Of a DNA stretch of 64,000 nt, positions 50,301-62,300 are shown piece after piece (positions within the stretch are counted from its first letter, which is position 1; each line of letters opens with the position of its first letter). Under the pieces are notes generated by a model. It saw only the letters and a program-made list of their open reading frames with translations. It was not told where the DNA came from and did not search any database. Source of the stretch: Symsagittifera roscoffensis. Taxonomy: Eukaryota > Xenacoelomorpha > Acoela > Convolutidae. The stretch spans positions 42,952,988 through 43,016,987 of the forward strand of contig NC_087070.1 of assembly GCF_963678635.1 (NCBI RefSeq), written 5' to 3'. Both the position numbers and the translations under genes were made by a program.

Positions 50301-53300
50301 CCTTGGGTCTTTTCTGTTATACGGCCGAAAGTTACCGAAAGTTAGAATGAGCTAATATGTTTGAAATTAAGCTTCATATTTCACCTTTAGCTCACTCAAA
50401 CTTTCGAACTCAATTTTGAACTGAACAGCGTGTGAAATTTGCCGAAATTTTAATAAAGCTTAAGTGAAACTTAATTTCCCTAACAAATAAAGTGGTTTTC
50501 GAAATTATTTGAAGTGATTGGTAAATTTGTTTTTTTTTTGTCCGAATGCACTACTCAACTACAGCAATTACCGCATGCTGTTATGCACATATGCTTATCG
50601 CTCCGCCCCCGAAACATAATGTGTTTCAAACCGATCCGTGAATTGTGACATTTAGGTGACGGCTCAGAATGCGGACGGAACGACCTCCGCTACCAACACA
50701 CTCACAGTCGGTATCACAAATGACAACGACGAAGAACCGGAATGCAATCATTACGTTAGAGGTAAGAGAAGAATGTAATCATTACGTAAGAGGTAAGAGA
50801 AGAATGTAATCATTACGTAAGAGGTAAGAGAAGAATGCAATCATTACGTAAGAGGTAAAAGAAAAATGCACTCATTACGTAAGAGGTACGAAAAGAATGC
50901 ACTCATTGCATAAGAGGTACGAAAAGAATGCAAACATTTTTAAAGAGTCAAGAATCATTACGTAAGATGTGAAGGCCGAGCAGATCTTTTTGTTTTGACA
51001 TCTTCCTCTGTAGACTTTTATCCTCGAGGGAAAAACACCCCACAAGCTGTACAGCTTACTGTGAACCGCTGAACCTTGCCGGTGTCGGGCAGTACTTTTG
51101 GCTAGTTTTCTGGACTGGGCAAGGGGTTGCCTCAAGCAACAACAGCGTCAGAACGAGACTCGGCGACTTAGAAACTTCACCACAGTTTCATTTTTCCAAC
51201 TATCTCCTAGCTAATCAAAGGACACACAGATTAGGAACGCAGTCAAGACATTTGCATGTGTCGTGTTGAATTTTTTCTCGTTTTGTTTGAGAAAAACTTT
51301 TTAAAATTGTTGTTACTAAAATTTGATTTTTGGCGATTTGACAGATGGTTTCATCTTGGGTTCAATTCAAAATCATTTGCTGAAAGCATGGCAAATTACG
51401 CTCCAGAATTAAGAAATTAGAAAGAGCGCAAAAAAACATGAATGACACTTGAAGTTTCGTAAGTGGAGTTTAAATTATAGATTTCCGGATTTCAAGCGGA
51501 GTAAAAAATACGCTTTTTGAACAAATTTTTTCAAGTTGAGTTCGTTTTACAAAAAAGTGACGATCTTGAAGCATTTTTGAAATTCAAAGAGCTTTAACAT
51601 GATATACTTTAGTTGAGAGTTGAAATCGGTAATTAAGTGACCAATTATATTTAAAAGCCTAATCTTTCAGAGATCAGTGTTCTCTCTGTTTGAATCAGTT
51701 TATTTGCAACCTTAACAAATAAACAAGTTTCTAGTTCAAAAAAATGAGTTTTTGGTCAAAAAGCCTCAAACATTTTTTTATGAGTCGATGAACTTTCTCA
51801 GAAATTCGTTTAGGTCGCGATGATTTTTTTGTTTTTTTTTTCAGGAAAAACCTTAAAATTTGTTCAGGCTCAAATTTGTCTTTTTGCGTTTTGACTTTTG
51901 ATTTTTTTTTCAAGTTCAGTTCGTTTTCTTTGTTAAAAGGAAGGCAACCTCCACTATCGAGCAAAGAAAGTTAAAACATCACGAAACACGTGATTGACAT
52001 CTTGTTTCGAAAAGTGAATTTACAATTTGACTCGAATTTACAATATAAAGATTTGGTCCACCATTAAACTGCCACTGATAAAGAAATTTAGTTTTAGAAG
52101 CTATAGTAGTTGGTGCAATATATTCTACATGAACCCATTGTCTGACCTAATTCTCCCCGTTAATTTTGCAAAATAAAAGTGACGACTTTAAAATATTGTT
52201 AAACGTCAAAGAGCTTTAACTTGATATACTTTAGTTGAAAGTTGAAGTCGGTAATAAAGTGACTAATTATTTTAAAGTTCAAAGCATTATCTTGCAGAGA
52301 TTAGTGGTGTCTCTGTTTGGATCAATTTTATGTCCGAGTTGAACGAATTAACATGTTTCCAGTTCAAAATATGAGTTTTTGTTCAAAAAACCTCAAAAAA
52401 GTTTTTAAAAATCAATGAACCTTTTCGTAATTTTATGTAGGTCGAATTAATTTTTTTTCGGGAAAAGTCTGAAAATTTGTTCATGCGAAATGTTTTTTAC
52501 TGCGTTTGGATTTGAATTTTTTAAAGTTCAGTTCACTTCGTTCGTTGAACGTGATAGTTACGAAAAAGGAATTTAATTTCCAGATTTCCCAGCAAAATAA
52601 AAACGTGACCTAGCGATCCAGTTTTCTCAAATTGGGTTAAATGTATCGAAAAAGGGCATATCACAAACTGTTCTAAAAATTGTATGAGCTTTAAGGGCAT
52701 ATATTTTTTCTTGGAACCTCGAAAGTTTATTGTTTTTCTTCAAAAATTGAGTATACTTTTTTACTGTTTATTTGCGTTCATTTAATTTTTTCAAACTGTT
52801 GGGTGGCTATTCTATGTTTATAAGAGTCAAAAAATGTAGCAAACACTCTTGTGTAGGTTGTGCTATTAATTTCTGTTCTTTTTTTGTTCGAAAATTTTTC
52901 TGAGCTCAAGTTTGGTTTATCTCGTTTTCATTTGTGATTTTTCACGTTCACATCATTTTGCTATTTGACAGGATGGCAAACCCCACGATCGAATAGCAAA
53001 AGTGTAAACGTCACCAAAAACGTGACTGGCTTGTAATTTTGAAAAGATTAACGAGTGATGCTGTTTTTTTTCTAATTGAATTATTTTGTATCAAAAAACT
53101 GTAAATCATAAACTGTTCTTGGAATTTTAAAATCCTTAAGGACATATTTTGTTTGTTTCAAATTCGAAACTTAAAATTTTATCAATTTTTTTTTCTGTTT
53201 CTTGACATTCTATTCATCGACGTTTTTTGCACATCATAGCTAAGCCCCTCCGGACTGATCATCTGGATTCCGGATTCGAAAACATTTTCAGTACTGATGA

Positions 53301-56300
53301 AAACTCTTCTGAAGCTTTTTGTTTTTCAGTCTAATTTATGGAAAGTGGATGCTAATGCGGATGAAATCCGCGGATGGATTTTAAATATTTTTATTTCAAA
53401 CTTTAGTTCACTGTTTCAAGACTAGGAAACAAGCAGATTGCTTTTCCAGCTCTTAAAAAGTGCAAAAAATGACCACTAATTTTTTAAGTATTTTCTTTTC
53501 TTACATTTAAATCTGTGATTGGCGAAATGGATGACATCTCTTTCCCTCATGGAAGAAAGGTCTATTATAAAACAGTGGAAATATTAACAAGAGCTGAAAA
53601 AAACACGTCCAGTTTGAAATCCGCACCACAATCTTTAAAAAAAATGTCTTCGAAATTGATTTTTTTTTACAGTGGAATCTATGATTTGAAAATTCGTTGT
53701 GAATTTTACAGCAACCGGTTGCACTTTTTGATGCTGCTTTTATAAAAAAAATATTACTTATTTTTAATTTTTATTTTCCAGGTACCCAGACAGAGGGTAC
53801 GGCTGCCAACACAAATATAGTGACATTGGGCTGCAACGACGACGACGGAGACGGAGCGACTCTTGCATATGTGAGCAGTGACTCACATTTTACCATCACA
53901 GCCGCTGGAATGGTGCAAAACGCAATGGTACGATTTTCCATTAATTTAAATGTATTTCATTTTTAAGTTTATTTAAAATTTTGAAAAGGAATATTTTAAA
54001 ACTAAAAAATAAGATAAAGATCTGACTTTTCAAAATATTATTTGAGACATTAAAAAGGAATTGTGTTTATCTTGCATGATAGTTATCTGCAAGATACAAA
54101 TGCTTGTCTGGTTATTCACATTACTTCAATGATTCTTCGAAGGTATTGCAGGATTAAAATCTTTGATTGAGAGGAGCTTTGAAATATAAAACTTGCGACA
54201 ATTATTGAACAGGTGTTGTCAAATGCAGCCAAGAGTGTTCACACGTTCTACGTGACAGTGACCGATAGCAGTGGGGCTTCCGTAGAGGGGGCCCCCCACA
54301 CCATTACCGTCCCGGTGACCGTGCAGGTTGCCTCTGCCGACGGGGGAGCACCAGTCTGCGTCACATCCGCCACTTCCGGTGAGCTTTAAAACTTTCCGGC
54401 GGGGAAATTTATTCACGGATTTGTTTAACTCCTCTCGTATTCCTCTCATTCCCGATGTAAGCGCATTGGAGCGAAGCGGAGCACGCGTATTCTACTAGCC
54501 AATGCCTTGTTAGGAATTGTCACTTGTTACGAATTGTCGAGTGTTACGAACTGTCGCCTGTTACGAATTGTCGCCCTAACACCGCCAAGATGTGGTTATT
54601 CATTTTTAAATTAGCAGATTGGAACAATTTCTTGCGACCTGTTTTTTTTCAAAGTTACTATATGAAGATTTGGTCTGCTAAAAAAACTGCTGATGATAAA
54701 GAAATTAATTTTTAGAAATTATATTAGTTGTTGCAATATTTTTCATATGAGTCCATCGTGTGACCTAAATCTCTCCGATAATTTATAAATTAAAGCTCAC
54801 CCTTCATATTTGCAGTTTTGTTCAATGTTCCTCGGCGTTCAAGCATGCCCATCCGCATGTTTGATTTTTGATGTTTTACCTGTTGCTTGCGTAGTTTAAT
54901 TGTCTTGAAATTCGCCATTAAGTTATTAGCTTAATTGCAAATTTTTCCATTTTGTATTCATAAAACCTTCAGCGCACTTTTTTGGTTCTTTTTTAAATTT
55001 AGTTTGTTTTTCATATATTAATATATCGCATAGTATTTGCAAACAATCGATTGTTACATACATAAACTTGTTACACTTGTTACCACAAAATGATGGTTTA
55101 ACAGCTGATGGGACAAGCCGTGTTTAACCGTCGAACATGTCTTTAATAGGTATGGATTATCGAATTTCATTTGGAGGTACCGTAAAAGGGAGTTTGTTTA
55201 AAAAAATCTAATTGATAAAGTATTATAAGATAATATATAAAATAAAAATGTAGTTATATAAAATAGATTTTGTTCCTAGTGACCACGACCTCCACTTACT
55301 CCGCGAGTGTGAATGAGAATGCACCCATGGGCACAGAGGTCATCCAAGTGCATGGGAAGGACTTGAATGACCTTGAGAGTTCAGATGGGATCCCACTCAC
55401 AGCTACTGACACTTACTCATTCAGAACTGGAGACGCAGAGGCCGATTTCTTCTCCATTGATCCAGCCACTGGTTAGAATGATGCAGCTTTTTTTGGGCGA
55501 TGAGAATTTTCCGCTACAATTATTGCGCGCATCAAAATTGACAAAATGGGTCAAAAACTCAAACGAGATTTTATTTTTGTTTGAAGTTTTATTTTTTGAA
55601 TGATTTTGTTTCGCCTTTGTTTTTAATTATAAGAAGTAATTTATTTCATTTAAGAAATATGGGACCTGCTGAACAAATCCTTTGTTTTTTATAACTCTTA
55701 TTCGTTATCAGCTTTTATGAAAACTTTTACTTTTTCTTTCAAATGTTTGAACACTATCTTCTTATCCTCTAACATATATTTCTGTCATATCGTTACGAGG
55801 CCAAATTTTTCCCTGGATACGCACAGCGTTTGGATACGCACAGACTAACAGATTCCAAATTCTAAAAGGAATCCACTTATCAAATTATCGCAGAATCCTA
55901 GTTGTGTAAGCGGAATCGACAACAAGCGTAAGCGAATAAAGCCTTTGTAACTGGATTCCAAAAAACGTAAGCCGAACTCACATCGTAGCTTACGAGGCTG
56001 AAAACTAAGCTAGAATTATTTCTAGCGTGAACAATTAAGTACAATTCAACTGAATTGTGTGCCCGTTCCCAACGGAGGATGTTTTTAGATAGAAATTTAT
56101 ATAGATTACCCAGCCTAGTTTTCTTGTATTTTCTGTGCAGAAGTGATCTATTTTTTTTTCTAGTTCAGAAAAAAAACAGTTTGTGGAGAGAAATAACCAG
56201 AAAACGGTTCACTGCTCAACCGCAACGAGATGAACATGCTTCGAGTATACACAATAACAGTAGCAATAAAATGCAAACTAACATTTGTTATAACAGATGT

Positions 56301-59300
56301 TATTTTGCTAAAAGCTATTAATCTCCATCAAGGCCTGTAGCCTAGTGGTTAGCACAAACGGCTAGAAAACTGGAGGTTCGAGCCCAAGCAGGAGAATTTT
56401 TTTAGCTGGAAATAGCTTAGATTTAGCTAACTTTTGGTCTGAATTAAGATGAGAATTTAAGAAATTTAAGAAAAGCCCTGCTCTATTTAAACATTTTAAA
56501 AAGAATTTCTGACCAGAATTTAGTTTAGATACAAAGTATTTCAGGTCAAAAATAAAGACTTTTTGCGGTACGGGTGTTCAAAAGCAAATGCGGAACTGAG
56601 AAACATGTCAACGGTATCCAATAACAAGCCTTAATTCATTGTCAAGCTTAAACTATAGATGTAATGCTTTAACTACTAAAGTATGAATTGAATTTCCAGA
56701 CATTTTTTGAGCTGTTGGAATGAAATTTTATTTCTACAAAGTCAAGAGACCGCATTATTTTGTAGGACTTTAAGCCCGGACATATATGAAAGTAAATGAT
56801 GATTTTTGTCTGAAATGCTGAAAAACTTATCCTGATTTGGTGCTGATTTGGTGACTTTTATGATGAACGTTCCATGTGACTTACATCTTTTTTTTAACAA
56901 TCTGCTGATTGTAATCTTCATTGGGGATTTAGTTTATTTTATCCTAACTGCTGGGTTAACGGAGTTAAAATACCAACAATTTCAAATGCAAAAAAAAACA
57001 TTTCGTTACTTTTTTCTGAATCTCACATTAGATCACAACTTGTATGGTACGGACACAAAAAACTAAAAAAAATTAGAAAAAACTCTATGATAAAATGATT
57101 TTTAGTTGAAACATAGAAATAATTGAAATGATACTGTTCTTAATGTCCTGTTATTTGCATAAATAGTTTTTACATATAGTTTTTTTATTCTTTTTTTTGT
57201 TTTTTTTTTGCTCTACAAACCTGTCGCTCCACAAACCTGTCAAATGGAAAAAATTTGATACTGGATTCTGCTTTTTATTTCCGGTTCCGCTTACAATATG
57301 CGGTTTCGCTTGCAGCAGTTTGCGTTTTTCGGTTACAATTTGGGGAATACGCTTGAACAATTCAGACTCTTTAACAGTGCAAATCGACTGAACACATTTG
57401 CTTAACCCGGGTTGGAGTTCAACCGTTAATTATCGCTCTTTCTGTAGTATCCCAGTGATCGCTGTTTTCCAGCGCTGATTTAGAGTTTTTTGTATATCTA
57501 AATCTGCGATATTTCAGAGCTATTTCAGTAGTTATTCCGAAGAAATCCATCGCAAAAACTTAAAAAACTTGAACTCATTCTAGTAGCTTTCAAATTAGAG
57601 TTTTAGTTGATAAGGCCTTTAACTTGATGTAATCAAGGTTTGATGGCGCAGAGGTAGCATACATGTCTACAAAACTGATCATTACCGGATCGAACCCCGC
57701 TGAGACTGTATTTTGGCTCATTTTGATAGGTTTTTTGTCGCTGTTTCAACGCTGAAAATTAGCCAAATTAGCAATAATTTAGCGATAAGATTTGCTAATG
57801 AAGCAATGATCATCGATAAGTCATCGATGGTGATCGCTGTGTTTTTCATTTTTTTTTTGCTAACTTTCTATGTGAGCTCAACTCGGGTATAGATTTTGTT
57901 ATCTGTTTTAAATTCCGCAAAATTTTCGGATTTCTAGAATTTTGCTGCTCTTGGAGTCATAAAATGTTTAACAATAGGTATACGGATTACACTACCACAA
58001 AAAAAATCAACTATAATTGCCCTCGTTGCGGTTTTGGCAAAAAAGTGTCCACTTTGTTGCGTAGTCCGCTTACAAATTACAAAAGTTACAGTTTGACCTT
58101 GTAATGAAGAGGGAGTCCCTTCGAACAATCATATATTGAACAATTAGGGTAACATTAAGCTAGATTATTTAGCAGTTGTGTTATGAGCTTGACGAATTGT
58201 TTAGTTTAAGAACGGAATAATTTAAGAATAAAACTGAAATAGATAATCTCTTGCCTCAAGCAAATCTTTATCTTTTTCGTTGTTCAGTTGAATGTTTTTT
58301 GACGAATTAAACGAACGGCTTAATAACACGTCAATAAGTCGGAAATATGTGAAAAACATTTAGAAAAACATCAAGAATAAAGCGCCTTTAGTGCAAACAT
58401 ATTTTTTATAATTCAAACTATGATTATCCTTACTTTGCATGCTAAAAACCAAAATTCAACCCTAACTCTACCTTCATAATCTTTTTGAAAATACATAAAA
58501 CCCAAAGTTGTTAACGCTAACCCCCACCCTGCCTTAATATAAACCACAAAACGTTAAAAACCATTTATTGTCAAAACTAGCGCTATCATTGAAAACAAAT
58601 TTCTGATGCCATCATAATGTTCTCCAGGTGTGATGTACGTGGCCGCCCCCATTGACCTTGAGTCAGCAAGTGTGACCTCTCCTCTGGTAGTGGATGTGGT
58701 CGTGACAGACGGAGCTGCCAACACTGTCACCTGTGCCGTGTCAGTTGCAGTGGAAGACGTTAACGATCACTGTCCTGTATTTGCACAGAAATCATACCAG
58801 TTAGTATTCAGTTTTTTTTGAAGAATTTCTTTTGAAGAAGTTCGCTTTTTCAACAATTTTTTTTTCTAAAAACCTACCACGTACGTTTTTTTAACTATTT
58901 AAAAAACTTATGACAAAAGTTCCGTACCTATCACGAATGTTCCGAAACGTTCCGAATAATTTTATTGCGATTAAGGCGATTTATATTGCTATATTAGGAC
59001 TTCGGTGGACGAGGAGACGACAACTCTGACGCTAGTTGTGTCGGCTTCGGATGCCGACGATTCAGCACCTGCTAACACAGTGACATATGCCATCACTTCC
59101 TCAACCGCTAGTAAGGCAACTTATGCACACCAATCTTCGCTTTTTGGTCAGTTTTATCAGCCGCCAGTCAAAAAAAGTTGAATAAGAACTTGAAGTTATT
59201 AACAGCTGAAGGATCATCTGAAGTCGATGACAACTAAGGATGATTTTGGATAATTGCTTTAAAGCCTTAAAAGTTTAGGTAGACTCGCGCCAGAATCCGA

Positions 59301-62300
59301 CAAGCAACGATAAATATCAACCAAGTTTCAATCTTATAGAGGCTACTAGTGATTCACTTAAAGGGTCGAATATCTCGTATGTTTTTCTTCGTTCTAAGTA
59401 TAAACGGGATGACAAATAAAAGAAAAATTTTCGTATCACGCAAATGTTCGTGAACGTGATGAACTTTTTAGACTGTATAAATACTGATTATCAAAATTTT
59501 ATAAAACATTAGGGCTCTTTTCCAGTTCCCCCCTTTCAAAATACCGAGTTTTATATTTGTTTTACGTGTTATTACGGCTAAATGCGCGATGTTACGCTGT
59601 AAAGTATGAAGAACAAATCTGTTCAGAATGGTCGATTTGTTCACCACGCCAAATTTCATTGCATTGTGACAACGTTAAATAGACTTTTCAAAACTGAATT
59701 TGAAGGGGGAACTGGAAAAGAGAACTGGATGTAGAAGTTTTTAGGATCAATTTGGGAATAATGCTTAACTTTTGTAAATTCCGTCTGTATCATCAAAAGT
59801 CCATATAAAGTTTTTATGATTCGGAAATTCAATCCAGATGAAATTGAAGTTTTTCTCTTTCCAGCATCTGGCCTGTTCACAATCGGGTCTTCCTCGGGGG
59901 CGCTGTCAATCACATCTGCACCTAACTTTGACATCCTGCAAGTGCCCTATTACCTGTTGGAGGTCACTGCCTCGGACAACGGTGGGCTGGCCGGGTTCTG
60001 CCAATCAACTGTGACAGTTGGCGTCACTGTCAATAATAAAAACGACAATGCGCCAGGTGATTTTTTTTGCTAATTTAAAAAAATACCGATCGAATGCTCT
60101 AGATCTACTGTGCCAACCTTTTAAACACAAAAAACTTTGTTTTGTTTGAACATGAGAAAAGCCAAAAACTGCGGTTTTGGAGCACTTTTTGAAGAATATT
60201 GACCAAAAATTGCAGTTTTTTTGTCTTTTTATTCGCTTGAAATAATTAATGGTAAAAATGCTTGTATTCCGTTTCTGTAGAAACATATAACGGGTTTCCA
60301 GAAAAAAATCATGAATTTTAAAAGTTTTTTTTTGGCCAACGAACTTGATAAAATTTGATCCGAGATTTCCGATGACTGTTTTTGACACACGAGATTGTTG
60401 TTTAGTGCTCAACGCTGCTACGTACACTGCGACAGTTGCCGAAAATGCGCCAATTGGAACAGTTATTCTGGACACCATAACAGCCTCAGACATAGACTTG
60501 GGCACAGACGGCGAATTCTACTTCGATATCAACCCTGCCAACTCCAAGTTCTCAATTGACCGACTCACTGGTGTTGTACACTTAGCCGAACGGTTAGATG
60601 TCGATCCCAATAATCCGACGAGTACGATTACAATAACGGTCGGAGCGTACGACAACGGGACCCCGCAGCTATCCGACACCGCGACACTTACAATAACAGT
60701 CGAGGACTCGAACGACAATGCTCCCCTTTGCGTGTCATACGAGCTGTCGGATTCGTTTCTCGAAAGCACAACACTGCCTCATACGACATCTGCGACACTG
60801 TCATGCAGTGATACGAAGGACAGCTCGGCGACTTTGACATACGAGATTTTGTCGGTCAATGGAATCGTCTACGAAGAGTTTACGACGCAAAGTTCAACTA
60901 ATTTCTCGATTTCAGGATCGGACGAGTTAGTCGTGGGTGGCTCCCTTGATTATGAAACCGAAGATAGTTTTATAGTTGCAATTGGAGTTTTGGATACTTT
61001 CGCTGGAGACGTTCTAACTGTTACAGTTTCGGCTAAGATAACACTTACAAAGGATTTTGCAACAGAGCCAACATTTCTACTTGCAAGTGGCGCTTACGCT
61101 GTTGCGGTCAGCGAGTCGACGGCAGTCGAAACCGAAATTCTTGATTTGCAATCCGCGATGGAACTGGAAGGTTACAAAGTAATATACGTCAAAACATCAA
61201 CGACAGAATCAAAATTTGCAGTCAATCCTAATAATGGCAAGGTTTTTGTAACCGATTCTCTGGACCGAGAAACTGACGATTCTTATACGCTAAACATCGA
61301 TTTGATTCTAAACTCAACCCATGCCAGAACCGGAATCACTGGCCGAGCAACTGCTGTTGTCACAATTACTATTACCGATGAAAATGACAACCCTCCGACC
61401 TTTAACCCAAAACGATACACTACCAAGATCCCCGAGACGGCATCGGCTGGAACTGTCGTGACTGCTCTGTCAGTTACCGACGCAGACCAAGGTCCAAATA
61501 AGGAAATAGCGTCCATGACTATAACGTCCGGGGACCCTTCTGGACTCTTTGCAGTGTCGCAAGATTTCAATATTGAGTTGATCGGGAGTTTGGACTATGA
61601 TTCGAGCCCCTTGCTCAACTACACGTTAATAGTCGAGGCGACGGATGGTGGTGATTCGGCGCTAATCGGAACGGCGACTGTTTATGTCGAAGTTATTCCA
61701 GTGAATGAAGCAGCGCCTCAGTTTTCGATGACGTCATATTCCTTCACGATGAGCGAAGATGAAGAGGTTGGGTATTTCGTTGGAGCGGTCGTGGCTACGG
61801 ACTCGGATCGTCCCCGCACAACGGACGGAAAGTAAGCCCCGCCAACATATAGGCATTGTTAATTACTGGATTTTTTCCATTTTAATTTGAAAACTGGGAA
61901 ACACAACTACATAATGCTAATGAAATGCCCGAAAAATCAGCATAGTAACAAGATGAACTTACTGAATTTTTTAATTCTCCGTACCTGACATAACAGCATC
62001 AGGAAATTAATCGAAATATTACTTCGAACGCTTTTAGAATAGAGTAAAGTAATCTGAATTGTTATCACCTGGATAATTTTTTGAACCTTGACTTTTAAGG
62101 TTTTCTTACGTCATCGTGAGTCCAGCTGGAGGTGCTGGTTTCTGGTTGGACCCTGAGAACGGAACTTTGATTCTGCACCAGACATTGGACTACGAAACAC
62201 CGACAAGCGAAGTTGTTCTCATTGTTGAGGTAAAAATTTGAGTCAAGTTCAAACGGTTAACATAAACAACTGTTTTCTTGACAAATTAATAAAATCATAG

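Noticed and set aside
50741-50945. CRISPR-like array
   Set aside because: Units are contiguous without spacers and start inside a eukaryotic exon; it is a minisatellite at a splice site.
56332-56400. Functional tRNA gene
   Set aside because: Box A and B are good but the acceptor and anticodon stems do not pair properly.
60005-60505. 166-codon minus-strand ORF overlapping exons 31-32
   Set aside because: It is an antisense shadow crossing an intron of the cadherin gene.
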